A stretch of DNA of 64,000 nucleotides from the IMG/VR virus record IMGVR_UViG_3300008954_000045, positions 1 to 64,000 of that record; one strand, given 5' to 3'. How positions within the stretch are numbered: the stretch's first letter is position 1; each line of letters begins with the position of its first letter. Shown one piece after another: positions 44,561-54,230 of this stretch. The notes under the pieces were generated by a model that was not told the DNA's origin, ran no database searches, and saw nothing but the letters and a program-made list of their open reading frames with translations. The translations under genes and the position numbers were made by a program. This DNA is from a virus.

Positions 44561-47500
44561 TCATCCTGTAAATCCTAAACCACCAACAAATCCATAATAA
44601 CCAGAACCACCATCTAATGTAGTAAACGAAATAATATCTGTACCGCTTACCGACAAGGTTGGTATATGCCCTCCCGACCATTTTATATCACCAAAAGAAA
44701 GCCCGCCGGAATGTGATTCGGCATCCTCAAATATAATAGTCATTGTACCAACAGTTCCTGACGTTGGGGCATTGGTAAATGTCCATTGTATTGAATTGCC
44801 TGTATCAATCCCTCCCACCTTAACTTTTTGTACATTTCCATTTTCAAAATCAAATTCTACACTAATAGCAACTGTTCCGTTATCATAGAACGATTCAGAA
44901 TAATCCTTAAGATTTGCTCTCTCTATTGTGTTGTCTTGTGCTTGAATGTCCCCAGAAGAGGTAAATCCATCATATAGATAAGCGTCTGCATTTATTTGGA
45001 GGACATTTGAACTATAATCGTATTTAAGATTGTTGCTACCTGTTGCTTCTCCGTTTTGGTTGTAAAGTATTTGCTCATCGGCACCACCAACTGGTCCTGT
45101 AGGTCCAACCGGTCCTTGCCCCGGTTGGGTGGGTGTCCACAACCCTGTGGTTGAATGCCATTGTAAAATATCATTGTCAGATGGTGTTGCTTCCGACACA
45201 TCAATGAGTTCATGTAAATACAAATCATCAACAGATATTCTGATAATGTTTTTTGCTTCATTCGTATCTAATTTGATATTAGAACCAGATACGAAGGAAA
45301 TTAACAAACCCTCACCAATCATTCCATCTTTTTGTATAGACGCAGTGAGTTCACCTTCAATTATAGTAGTTGATGCTTTATTGTTTTCATATCCGGCGTG
45401 CCCCAAAGAAGCATCACTTTTCATTTCCGCTTTTGATATTAGAGACAAACTTCCTTGGGCATACTTAGAATCCCTCAATTCTGTTTTCTTCTTTTCAGAT
45501 GCAACAAAGTTTACAAGTTGAAATTGAATTGGTTGAGAAAGAACGACAGGTTTAGTTGGGCTTACAAGAGGTTTAGCATTTGATATATTTGCAGTTGTAC
45601 CGATGGTGCCTGGTTTGAATTCCAACTCAACATTGTGCCCTACAATAATGCCGTTTTCGTATATTGGTGTGTATGTCTTGCTTGATTCGACCATATTTTG
45701 AATTGAAGTGTTTGGGTATTTCTTGAGCAAGCCAGAATATTTTCTAACATTTATCTGAGACGTATCGTTTCTAGATTGTATTGTTTTTGGTGTCGGTGGA
45801 ATTTGACTTGGGGGAATATATCCATCACAACTATCTTTCCAAATTCCACCCAACACAACACAACTATCTCTTGTTATTTCGCTGTTGCACCCATCTTCTA
45901 ACCAACACACACCAAAAGATCTAAATCCGGGATTGCAGTTATTACAATCACCTTCAATACAACTAGTACCATCCAATTTAGGCCGTGGGTCACAATGCTC
46001 AAATCCATTTACTTCACACCCATATCTGCACCCACCTTCGCACGGATAGTATCCGGGGAATGATAGGGAACCATCAACCCCCACATATCGGTCAACACAA
46101 CTGATTCCAGATTTTGAAATTGTTGCACACCCATCACCAACATATACCTTACCTGGCATATCCTCATCTTCTTTTGGTATATCATACATTCCTTGTGGAC
46201 CGGGACCGACACAATTTCGATTTCCCCACCCACAAACCTCGCATTCATCAGGACAACAAGTGGGGCAAGGATCTATATTACTATTGATGTCATTTAGACC
46301 CCAGTTTCCAGTTTCTTCAAGGAGTACATAGTTGTCGGGTTTGTCTGGATCTACTCTACATTCGCAAGGATTCCCTGACACATCTGACCAAATACCATCA
46401 CACCTATAGTCCATTTTCTTTGGATTGATGGGTGATAGGGGATAGAAAAGAGGGCAATGAATAACACACTGAGATGTCCCAATATCAGCATTATCATCAT
46501 ATATTGCTTCTGGATTACCGTCACTGTGTTCACAGCCACACGGGCATCCGTGATTTTCTGTGGTGTTTGGATCTGGAGTGAGTTGTCGGACAATTGGTTG
46601 CCAATTATTCCATTCTAACCAAGATTGGTGATCGTTGTGCGGGCAGCAACCATGTTCAGACCAAACACATACAGTCTCTGCGGTGTTTGGGTTTGTAGCA
46701 CAGCAACAATTCCCCGTCGAAGAATTTTTACATTCTCCGTTGCAGCACGATTCACCTACATCACAACAAAAAGTTTCTCCGTCTTCGTTGATGCATTCTT
46801 CTTTGTTGCAATCATCACAAACCGTACAACGATCAACACAACACAATTCACCACTACCACAACATTCCCCACCACAAGAGTTAGTAGTACCTTCTAAGCA
46901 ACAATAATGAGTGTTACCTTCCATCCAGCAAGTTTCACCATATGGACAACAGCAACCACCTTGTTCCCAACAATCTAGATTGCTGTGTTCCATCCCACAC
47001 GGTTCCGCATCATTACTGTCACACCTACATCCGCACCCACCTATAAACGATTGACCAAAACCACAATATGTGGTTTCTTCTCCAGTAAAATGATCATAAT
47101 ATTTGTCTTCTGTTGGACTATAACATATGCAGTGTGTTGTAGTACCTTCCCCTTGCCATTCTTCTGTACACATCTCACAATTATCCGGGCAACAATTACC
47201 AGATATGCAGTTACCCGAACAACATCCCGCCGGTGCATTTTCACAACACTCTCCACTACAACAATATGGAGTACCATCATCCAATCTACAGCACGAATTA
47301 CCATTCGGACAGCAATGGAATGTGTCGTCAAATTCACATTCATAAAAACCACTTAAACATTCGCATACGGTTTCAATGGGGACACACTCACCGTTACAGC
47401 ATTTAGATAAGTCATCGCAACATTTACCATCACAATGTTGTGTAGTATTACAACACTCATTACCTGCAATTGTTGTGAGACACGATTCCCCCGGCGGACA

Positions 47501-48979
47501 GCAAAGACACCCACCGTCCAAACAAGTCTTTCCAGACATCCCACTACCGCAACATTCATCTTCGCAGCAATTACCTTCTAAACAACAACCATCGCCACCA
47601 CAACAAGATGTTCCTTGTGGGCAACATTCCCCCTGACAATCAGGACATGTTCCATCTAAACAGGGTTCATAGCAAAATCCATTACAACACACTGTAGTTC
47701 CCGCACAGCAAGTATCACCACACACTGTAGTTCCCTCTGGGCATTGTGGACATGGGGGACATGTATTATCGGAGCAAGGTGTGGTGCATTGACCACCACA
47801 ACATATCATTCCGAGGGCACAGTCTGCTGTGACGGAACATCCGCTAGGTAGGCAATTAATAACCGAACAAGAAGAATTCTCCCCATAGAATTCTCCACCA
47901 TAATGAAAACACTGAAATTCAGTTGCAGACACGCAATACCCGCAAACACAACAAGCACCCTCGGTACCACCCCCTTGCCAGCAGGGGCTTTCCTCTCCTT
48001 GGTTATTAGTTTCTCCACAATTACAGTCACCAACTGGACCAGGAATACCAGGCGATCCAGTTATTCCCCTACCTCCATGTGCGCCTGTTGGTCCAGCCGG
48101 ACCGATAGATATTAGTTGATCTTCGATGAGACAAGGACCAGTACTTTCAAGATTGAATTGAGGAAAGAACTCATTGGTGGTTGTGCTTGGGTTGGGATTT
48201 CGTATTGCAAGAATTGCTTCTTGTAGTTGGGGGGTTGCAAATACAGATTGCATTGCTGCACCGAAAATTGGATCACTGTCGAGTGTTTCTATAATTTTGG
48301 TGCCGTATGAGTACCTTTCAATTACACGTTTTGCTTTGCAAAAATTTTGTTCATCGTTTTCAATCAAAGATTTGAGTTTATCGACAATTGTTGGGAGTAA
48401 ACAAGTGATGATGCTCGGGATTGTTACCGGGAACCTCTGAACAACCCCAGCAAGTCCTTGTAGTCCTGATGAACTTGTATCAATATCACAATAATTTGAT
48501 GAAGTTTCACAAAAAGATAGATGATGAATTCTTCCAATGATGTTATCACCAAGAACGGAAAGACTACCGAATATCTCAGAGTGTTGTTCTCTGTCCATTC
48601 CGGTAATAGTTTTCATTACTCTGGTATACAAACCTGCAATTGATAATCGTTGAACCAAATCACCAACATATTCACTTTCAACACCAGACAATTTATCAGT
48701 GTGTAGTTTTAGTACATCTAGCCAATATTTAATCAACGTGAGCCAGTAGTCTAATTCGATTATCTGTTGTTCGGTGATGCGTGATTGATCGAATGGATGA
48801 ATTTCGAGTGCGAGGATTTTGGCATGTTCCTCCTCAACAATTTTTTTTGCTTCTTTGATTTTTGGTGCTTGGGGGTTTTGGAAGCCTTCACCTGTCATCA
48901 CCAAATAGACAGCCTCTCGTTGCTCGTTTGTGAGCATATCGAAAGGGATTTCAATATTGGGTACGGAGAAGTTTGCCAT
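44561..48979 (-). CDS. giant cysteine-rich virion protein 2 (1472 aa)
   Basis: This is a paralogue of the preceding entry with the same layout: N-terminal domain IEIPFDMLTNEQREAVYLVM (residues 9-28), helical part with RLSIAGLYTRVMKTITGMD, collagen-like GPAGPTGAHGGRGITGSPGI (about residues 292-311), a very Cys-rich region (nucleotides 45830-48030) with CCGSGELCC, HCCPNGNSCC and CCSGECC units, and a C-terminal part with GSNIKLDTNEAKNIIRISVDDL, GPVGPTGP and a tip ending DGGSGYYGFVGG. The Cys-rich region aligns only loosely with that of protein 1, while the C-terminal 20-residue core is almost identical. Position between gp5 and PAAR genes suggests a baseplate or fibre location. Confidence 0.85.
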   Translation of the reverse strand: MANFSVPNIEIPFDMLTNEQREAVYLVMTGEGFQNPQAPKIKEAKKIVEEEHAKILALEIHPFDQSRITEQQIIELDYWLTLIKYWLDVLKLHTDKLSGVESEYVGDLVQRLSIAGLYTRVMKTITGMDREQHSEIFGSLSVLGDNIIGRIHHLSFCETSSNYCDIDTSSSGLQGLAGVVQRFPVTIPSIITCLLPTIVDKLKSLIENDEQNFCKAKRVIERYSYGTKIIETLDSDPIFGAAMQSVFATPQLQEAILAIRNPNPSTTTNEFFPQFNLESTGPCLIEDQLISIGPAGPTGAHGGRGITGSPGIPGPVGDCNCGETNNQGEESPCWQGGGTEGACCVCGYCVSATEFQCFHYGGEFYGENSSCSVINCLPSGCSVTADCALGMICCGGQCTTPCSDNTCPPCPQCPEGTTVCGDTCCAGTTVCCNGFCYEPCLDGTCPDCQGECCPQGTSCCGGDGCCLEGNCCEDECCGSGMSGKTCLDGGCLCCPPGESCLTTIAGNECCNTTQHCDGKCCDDLSKCCNGECVPIETVCECLSGFYECEFDDTFHCCPNGNSCCRLDDGTPYCCSGECCENAPAGCCSGNCISGNCCPDNCEMCTEEWQGEGTTTHCICYSPTEDKYYDHFTGEETTYCGFGQSFIGGCGCRCDSNDAEPCGMEHSNLDCWEQGGCCCPYGETCWMEGNTHYCCLEGTTNSCGGECCGSGELCCVDRCTVCDDCNKEECINEDGETFCCDVGESCCNGECKNSSTGNCCCATNPNTAETVCVWSEHGCCPHNDHQSWLEWNNWQPIVRQLTPDPNTTENHGCPCGCEHSDGNPEAIYDDNADIGTSQCVIHCPLFYPLSPINPKKMDYRCDGIWSDVSGNPCECRVDPDKPDNYVLLEETGNWGLNDINSNIDPCPTCCPDECEVCGWGNRNCVGPGPQGMYDIPKEDEDMPGKVYVGDGCATISKSGISCVDRYVGVDGSLSFPGYYPCEGGCRYGCEVNGFEHCDPRPKLDGTSCIEGDCNNCNPGFRSFGVCWLEDGCNSEITRDSCVVLGGIWKDSCDGYIPPSQIPPTPKTIQSRNDTSQINVRKYSGLLKKYPNTSIQNMVESSKTYTPIYENGIIVGHNVELEFKPGTIGTTANISNAKPLVSPTKPVVLSQPIQFQLVNFVASEKKKTELRDSKYAQGSLSLISKAEMKSDASLGHAGYENNKASTTIIEGELTASIQKDGMIGEGLLISFVSGSNIKLDTNEAKNIIRISVDDLYLHELIDVSEATPSDNDILQWHSTTGLWTPTQPGQGPVGPTGPVGGADEQILYNQNGEATGSNNLKYDYSSNVLQINADAYLYDGFTSSGDIQAQDNTIERANLKDYSESFYDNGTVAISVEFDFENGNVQKVKVGGIDTGNSIQWTFTNAPTSGTVGTMTIIFEDAESHSGGLSFGDIKWSGGHIPTLSVSGTDIISFTTLDGGSGYYGFVGGLGFTG

Positions 48980-48995
48980 TATATACTCTCTGTGT

Positions 48996-49760
48996 TTAGA
49001 TTATATCACCAATATCTATGTCTGGTAAACTTATGCTGTCTGTGATACAATCCAGACCAGGGATATCTGGCATCAATCCACCAACATCTGGAATATCTAC
49101 TCCTAACGCGCCAGGAACATCACCCAAACCAAAATCTCCAATATTACCAAACATTCCTTCTGCAATACCTTGAAAATCTGGAACTTCTGGTATCGTGGGA
49201 ATCTTAAAATTACAAAGATCTGCAAGTGGATTTCCAATATCCACAGCAGATAGGACACTATCAGCAAAAGATTTTGCCATCGCTTCAACTTCTTCTAGTG
49301 ATGGTGGTTCTGGTATACTTGGCAGTTTGATTAAACCACTAAATTCTGGTATACCAGAAAACATCACTTCTGGATCAAGCAACTTTCCAATGTCTGGTGG
49401 AACTCCAAGAGAGGATATCACTTGCTCCATGTTTGGAATGCTAGGCAAAGAACCCAATGATGCTAATCCATCGATATCTTTAAATAGATTTTCATTACAT
49501 AAAGGATTGCTTGATAAAAGACCGCTAATTCCTCCAATATCTGGAATCATTCCTTCTAGAAGATCTGATGCACAACCACCAACATCTGGCATCAATCCAC
49601 CAAGATCAACATCAGGTAAAAAACCACCAAGATCTGGCATCAAATCACCAACGTCAGGAATCAAACCTTCTATTGCTTCACCAGCAGCATCTGCTAGATT
49701 ATCAGGTCTGATACTATCAATTGCTTCGTTAATTCTCGGGATGTTGTCTTCTAGTGCCAT
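48996..49760 (-). CDS. low-complexity protein with IPD.GG repeats, next to gp5
   Basis: This 254-aa product is dominated by Pro, Asp, Ile, Leu and Gly in imperfect repeats such as LIPDVGDLMPDLGGFLPDVD and IPDVGGLMPDIPG at both ends, with helical parts between (EVEAMAKSFADSVLSAVD). Four cysteines. I do not know the family. It begins with a TAATG overlap with gp5 and is followed by the Cys-rich genes. It may be a flexible linker or an accessory of the hub/spike. Very few charged basic residues are present, so it is strongly acidic. Confidence 0.75.
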   Translation of the reverse strand: MALEDNIPRINEAIDSIRPDNLADAAGEAIEGLIPDVGDLMPDLGGFLPDVDLGGLMPDVGGCASDLLEGMIPDIGGISGLLSSNPLCNENLFKDIDGLASLGSLPSIPNMEQVISSLGVPPDIGKLLDPEVMFSGIPEFSGLIKLPSIPEPPSLEEVEAMAKSFADSVLSAVDIGNPLADLCNFKIPTIPEVPDFQGIAEGMFGNIGDFGLGDVPGALGVDIPDVGGLMPDIPGLDCITDSISLPDIDIGDII

Positions 49761-51040
49761 TATTGACTATAATACCCCGGATGGTTCAGATGGATATCTG
49801 GACCTGCATTGTAATATTGATTCTTCCCAGACTGTATTTGAATCTGCCCGTCTACTCTCATATTATAGTTCCCGCTTACATACGCATCAAAGTCTCCAGA
49901 TATAGCAGTGTTCATGTTCCCATCAACCAATTCGGTGTTCATATCACCCTTCACCAATTTGGTATTGACGTTTCCTTCTTTCACTTCAAGGTTGATGTTT
50001 GCCTTATCTCCAATATGGATATCAAAATGACAATTGCCTGCTGCGTCATTTTCGCCTTTCTTTTGCTTGTCCTTGTTTGCCATAATCTTGATACCCTTAT
50101 CAAGAGTTATGTTTGTATATCCCTCAACATGAACAGATTTATTTCGTAAAATTACTGTATAGTCATTTCTAACAACTTTTTGAACACGATCCCCGTTTGG
50201 GTGTATCTCTTCAAATGTACCAGATCGGTGATATCTATGAAGACGCTCGGCACCAGGCGTATCGTCAATTTCAATCACATGACCAGATTCACTTTCATGT
50301 ACATGATTATGAGGATAGATGGCACTATATGCCGTTTTTGGTTCTGTCCAAAATCCTTGAGGTGAAGGTTCCGCAGTATTCTTTTTGCTTTTCTTGATAC
50401 TTGTGCGGACTGGTTCTCCAGTATATTCACTCGTTGGAATTTTCTCATCCAACAACCCAGGCGAAGAACCACCCAAAGGTCGTCTCTTAATTTCAACAAT
50501 TGTTTTATCAATTTCTTCGTTTCTTGCAAGTCGATTTGTGTCGGGTTCATTTAAAAAGAATTCTTTTGGATATGCTTTACCCGCATCCGAGTTTACCAAG
50601 AGGGCACCTTGTCCGTCTCTTGGATACTTTTGTACCTTATAACCCTTCGCAAGCATGTGCCCTACTGGATCTTGCTTACGTTTATCTTCATCACGCGGAT
50701 CATTGAATCCTGTTTCGTTGTCTGCCTTTTTTTCTGGTATACCGCCGATTGAACCCATCATTATAGGTTCTTGTGCGTTTTCTCCGTCACGGAAAAAACC
50801 AACAACCCACGAACCGGGAACAAGACCCGTTGGGGAAAACCCTACCCCGCTTATTGCTGCACTAGTGATTGGTTGAATCGGATAAGCCCACGGCAAATCT
50901 TCTGTCTTTATCATACTTTTATCGTCAGTATGAAACCCTAATATACGAACTCGACATCTACCAAGCATTAGAGGGTCATCAACATCCTCAACAACACCTT
51001 GCCACCAAATGAAATTGTCTTTACCTATAAAGTTTTGCAT
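49760..51040 (-). CDS. gp5: gp5-like central spike protein without lysozyme domain
   Basis: The 426-aa protein has the gp5/VgrG OB-fold at the N-terminus: FIWWQGVVEDVDDPLMLGR, CRVRILGFH, LPWAYPIQPIT, and GSWVVGFFRDGENAQEPIMMG. The middle (about 140-250) is charged and has no lysozyme motif, unlike T4 gp5 (575 aa). The C-terminus forms the triple beta-helix: octads of the type VxGxxxxx, e.g. VKEGNVNTKLVKGDMNTELV near 350-370. The trimer is the membrane-puncturing needle, with the PAAR protein as tip. It follows the gp27-like hub gene by 3 bases. Confidence 0.92.
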   Translation of the reverse strand: MQNFIGKDNFIWWQGVVEDVDDPLMLGRCRVRILGFHTDDKSMIKTEDLPWAYPIQPITSAAISGVGFSPTGLVPGSWVVGFFRDGENAQEPIMMGSIGGIPEKKADNETGFNDPRDEDKRKQDPVGHMLAKGYKVQKYPRDGQGALLVNSDAGKAYPKEFFLNEPDTNRLARNEEIDKTIVEIKRRPLGGSSPGLLDEKIPTSEYTGEPVRTSIKKSKKNTAEPSPQGFWTEPKTAYSAIYPHNHVHESESGHVIEIDDTPGAERLHRYHRSGTFEEIHPNGDRVQKVVRNDYTVILRNKSVHVEGYTNITLDKGIKIMANKDKQKKGENDAAGNCHFDIHIGDKANINLEVKEGNVNTKLVKGDMNTELVDGNMNTAISGDFDAYVSGNYNMRVDGQIQIQSGKNQYYNAGPDIHLNHPGYYSQ

Positions 51041-51043
51041 ATT

Positions 51044-52387
51044 TTATGTCGCATCCATGTTGCTTGTTGCTGGATATTCTTCTTGTACAGAATCCTTAGC
51101 AAGTTCCATATCCATTTGATATCCACCGTCCTGTTGGAAAAAATGTCGGACTGATGTTACCAAATATTTTCCACTAAGATATTTATCAGTTTTTTCATCA
51201 TCTCCCGGATCACCAGGCTCTAAAGGTTCAAAAATAAGTCTTACAACATCCCCACATTTTCTTCTTGTGTCTCCTGCTGCATTTGCATATAATCTAGTAG
51301 TGTCATATTGTTTCATCTGAGATTTTCTTTTTAGAAACCACTTTTCATATTCATCATTGTCCTCAACAGTTTCTCCCCCGTGCAATTTGTTTTTTCGGTT
51401 TAGCCATTTATGTTTTGGTTTGAAGTCATATACAGTTGAATATTCAGCACTGAACTCGTCAGAATCCTTGATAAGTGGATAATTTTCTTCGACATGATTA
51501 ATCTTATCCCATTCATCTTTGAGACTATATTCTACAAACTCATAATGCTTACGAACAATATCATGTGTCAGTATTTTTGAAGAGTACATTCCACTGTTTA
51601 TTTCTTCTAATCTATTTCCCGGATCCGCAAACCTTAGTTCTTCTAAATTTCTATGTTCATAACCAACATCTCTTTGCCCCCTAACTGCACTTGCATTGGA
51701 CATATCACGGTATTTTCTTGGATTCCACATATATCCCATTTCTGGTAGAGAAACATCAACCAACTTATCCAAAGTTGTAAAATGAAAACCGTCTCTGTCT
51801 TCATAAAATACAAAATTGCAAGCGTCTGAATTATCTACCGCTACTGCTCTTGCAGTCAACCAGTTTATGGCGGTAAGAGGAGACCAGTTTGGAATTATTA
51901 TTTTCTTTTTTGTGTCTGTTGTTTTAACATCAACGGTTAACTCTTTATCTCCCACCTTTAGATAATCATCATATATTTCTTTTATGGTTTCATCAATTGT
52001 TCCATAAAATGATTTGCTTATTTTAGTATGAGAATCTTTAAATGTTTCCGGGGAAGTACCAGACAGAACTAACAATTGTGTTCTTCCTGCTGTCGTTACT
52101 AATTTGTTTCTGGTTGCGTATATTTCAAAGTCATATGAAACGTCATCTGCCCCAGACAACGCAAATACCACTTTTAATTTTTCTTTTTGCCCGAGAATAG
52201 GAAGATGTCTTGCAAGGTTGTGGGTATCAACAACACTTATCTCACAAGACATAGTGTTGGTAAATATATCTTCAAAAATACTACACGACACAAACTTAAA
52301 CATCAATGAAATTTCCCCACCGTTGGGGGATGTCAACAAAAGATTCTTTAAGCGATAGTCTCTGGTTCCTTGGTGTTTCTCTGCCAT
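51044..52387 (-). CDS. gp27: gp27-like baseplate hub protein
   Basis: The 447-aa protein lies between gp53 and gp5. It has a hub-like start RLKNLLLTSPNGGEISLMF, then SCEISVVDTHNLARHLPI, and the signature IIIPNWSPLTAINWLTARAV followed by FVFYEDRDGFHFTTLD, which I associate with gp27/gpD-type hub proteins that hold the spike. The C-terminal third has GDVVRLIFEPLEPGD and KYLVTSVRHFF, a VgrG/gpD-like part. T4 gp27 is 391 aa. Position directly upstream of gp5 supports the call. Its start overlaps the gp53 stop as TAATG. Confidence 0.8.
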   Translation of the reverse strand: MAEKHQGTRDYRLKNLLLTSPNGGEISLMFKFVSCSIFEDIFTNTMSCEISVVDTHNLARHLPILGQKEKLKVVFALSGADDVSYDFEIYATRNKLVTTAGRTQLLVLSGTSPETFKDSHTKISKSFYGTIDETIKEIYDDYLKVGDKELTVDVKTTDTKKKIIIPNWSPLTAINWLTARAVAVDNSDACNFVFYEDRDGFHFTTLDKLVDVSLPEMGYMWNPRKYRDMSNASAVRGQRDVGYEHRNLEELRFADPGNRLEEINSGMYSSKILTHDIVRKHYEFVEYSLKDEWDKINHVEENYPLIKDSDEFSAEYSTVYDFKPKHKWLNRKNKLHGGETVEDNDEYEKWFLKRKSQMKQYDTTRLYANAAGDTRRKCGDVVRLIFEPLEPGDPGDDEKTDKYLSGKYLVTSVRHFFQQDGGYQMDMELAKDSVQEEYPATSNMDAT

Positions 52388-53229
52388 TACAAATTAATCA
52401 TCCTTTTCAGTTCAGTATCAATGTCAGGAATGAGTTCTTGTTTCAATATTTTGATAGTTCTTTTTTCTTCGTTTAGTGCTTCTTCGTAGTCGCGGTTTGT
52501 TACAGTAGAATGTGTAGATAAAATTCCATCTTCTGAAATGATATACGAATGTAGAATAGTATTTCCGAAAGTTGCAGCAGTTACATCGTACGGTGATTCG
52601 CCAGTTTGTCCAACCAACACTTGCTCTCCTGTCCCACCAGAAGGGGGTGTACCGTATGGATTTAATAAAACCCCGTTGTTGTCAACAAAATGATGCAATC
52701 CTTCTTTATGGAGGTCAACAATTCTAGAAATTGTACCACTGACTTCATCGTTGTATTGGATTACATCATCAACACTAAATGCTTTTGTGGTATCTCGTAA
52801 TACCAATTTTCTTGTTGTTGGATCCCAACTATCAACAAAGCCCCGCACAGTCCTATCGTTGATATTATAGACATCAGAACCCTTGACAAAATTACTACCT
52901 GATAGGTTGTTTATATAATAGGCTTTATATGGGTATTTTTTGTTAAGATAATTTTCTAATGATCTACTACCCAAACACCAATCAAAATACGGATCGGTGA
53001 TTTGGTTTGCTAATAAAATCACCCAGTGCATATCGACATTATCATAAAATTTATGTGCAATCATTTCTGGTGTTTCGCCGTCCTGAATAGCATACTCTTC
53101 AAACGCATTAGCATTGTTTAGTATAGAATTGTGGATGGAAACCCGTCTTAGAATATCTGTTGCTAATTTGAGTTTTCCATCCTTGTTGATGTCGTATCGG
53201 ATTAAAGGAAATTTGTCGAAAAATGCCAT
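52387..53229 (-). CDS. gp53: gp53 baseplate wedge protein
   Basis: The 280-aa protein begins MAFFDKFPLIRYDI and carries EYAIQDGETPEMIAHKFYDN and MHWVILLANQITDPYFDWCL, the LysM-like core characteristic of gp53, followed by ENYLNKKYP. gp53 joins neighbouring wedges into the six-fold baseplate. It is longer than T4 gp53 (196 aa) through a beta-rich middle and a C-terminal helix. I prefer the ATG at 53227-53229, 3 bases after the gp48 gene, over the in-frame start at 53250 that lies inside gp48. Confidence 0.93.
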   Translation of the reverse strand: MAFFDKFPLIRYDINKDGKLKLATDILRRVSIHNSILNNANAFEEYAIQDGETPEMIAHKFYDNVDMHWVILLANQITDPYFDWCLGSRSLENYLNKKYPYKAYYINNLSGSNFVKGSDVYNINDRTVRGFVDSWDPTTRKLVLRDTTKAFSVDDVIQYNDEVSGTISRIVDLHKEGLHHFVDNNGVLLNPYGTPPSGGTGEQVLVGQTGESPYDVTAATFGNTILHSYIISEDGILSTHSTVTNRDYEEALNEEKRTIKILKQELIPDIDTELKRMINL

Positions 53230-53231
53230 TA

Positions 53232-54200
53232 TTATGATCCATCCAACCATTTAAGGTCTTGACGTGCAAGAAGAGTCAATTCTCTAAATTCAAGTGTTAG
53301 TTTTAAACTGGTGGGGGCGTTTGTCCCATCGAAAGCACTCCATATACCAGCCCCAGTATAATCTACCTTTACAGACGTGCATGCACATCTTGCTATCTTT
53401 CCAATATATTGATTTTCTTTTCCATTAGAAAGAAAAAATGGTTGATATTCGGAAGGATAGTGGTATAGAGCGTGTTCGTCTTTGTATGCTGCTGGCGCAG
53501 AACTATACTTTAGAAACTTAATAATTTCATTTAGACTGTCGGAGTCTTTTTGGTTTCGGGGAGTGAAATCCCAAGAGAAACTATATTGTCTTTGCTCTGG
53601 TTCTTGAAACATAGTTTCTTTTCTTGGGTTTGTTACTCTGCCCATTTTATGGGCAACCAGTTTGTCAGCATTCTCCATTATCAACCTACCACCAAGTCCT
53701 GCAACCGTTGATCCTAGTTTTTGAGTACCAGCAGCAAAATTTCCAGTTACTGTTTCACCTAGAGCGGTCCTTTGGAATGAAACTGTTTCCCATGTCCAAC
53801 CATCGCTCATTGAAATGGAATGCGGAAAAGGTAAAATAACATTTCCTTTTATTCCCCCAGTTGCCCTATCATAGGCTTCTTGTTTAAATTTTGCTTGTGC
53901 AGAAGCAGTCTCCTTCCCTGCCTTTTTTGAACCCCTTTCAGTGTCTGATGCCCGAGAAATTCCAATCTTTACTGAATCATCATTGGCTATACTACCACCC
54001 CTAGAAGCACCTCGCCGTTGAAATTCCATGTTGCTAGACAATTTTTGTACTTCGGCAGACACAACAGATGACATAGACTCCCCTCCCCCCCGTGAACTGC
54101 CGCCTAAAGACGTAGATTCGTCCATATAGGTTCTTAGGAAAAATACATGCTGGTGTTCTGGATTTGAACCAATATCAAAAGGATAAGATAGTGTTGACAT
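53232..54200 (-). CDS. gp48: gp48 baseplate tail-tube cap protein
   Basis: The 322-aa protein has a low-complexity Ser/Gly/Arg-rich N-terminus (about 28-85), then KGNVILPFPHSISMSDGWTW, followed by a helical alanine-rich stretch and RQYSFSWDFTPRNQKDSDSL near 210, FLKYSSAPAA and CACTSVKVDYTGAGIW. This is the pattern of T4 gp48/gp54, which form the first rings on the hub from which the tube polymerises. T4 gp48 is 364 aa; gp54 is also possible, but the 226-aa protein at 55300 seems a better gp54. AAAGGAG lies 5 bases before the ATG. It is the first gene of the long minus-strand tail operon. Confidence 0.85.
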   Translation of the reverse strand: MSTLSYPFDIGSNPEHQHVFFLRTYMDESTSLGGSSRGGGESMSSVVSAEVQKLSSNMEFQRRGASRGGSIANDDSVKIGISRASDTERGSKKAGKETASAQAKFKQEAYDRATGGIKGNVILPFPHSISMSDGWTWETVSFQRTALGETVTGNFAAGTQKLGSTVAGLGGRLIMENADKLVAHKMGRVTNPRKETMFQEPEQRQYSFSWDFTPRNQKDSDSLNEIIKFLKYSSAPAAYKDEHALYHYPSEYQPFFLSNGKENQYIGKIARCACTSVKVDYTGAGIWSAFDGTNAPTSLKLTLEFRELTLLARQDLKWLDGS

Positions 54201-54212
54201 TTATGCTCCTTT

Positions 54213-54230
54213 ACATACATATATGTATGT
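54213..54230. promoter_or_regulatory. 18-bp perfect palindrome in the divergent gp48/gp4 promoter region
   Basis: ACATACATATATGTATGT is self-complementary over its whole length. It occupies the 26-base gap between the divergent starts of gp48 (54200) and gp4 (54227) and includes the gp4 ATG. TTTATATGA on the minus strand next to it could be the gp48 late -10. A symmetric element between two late operons could bind a dimeric protein or act as a two-way promoter. Confidence 0.5.

Noticed and set aside
49195-49905. 236-aa open frame on the plus strand.
   Set aside because: It is antisense to the IPD-repeat gene; its Ser/Pro/Gly repeats mirror that gene's repeats.
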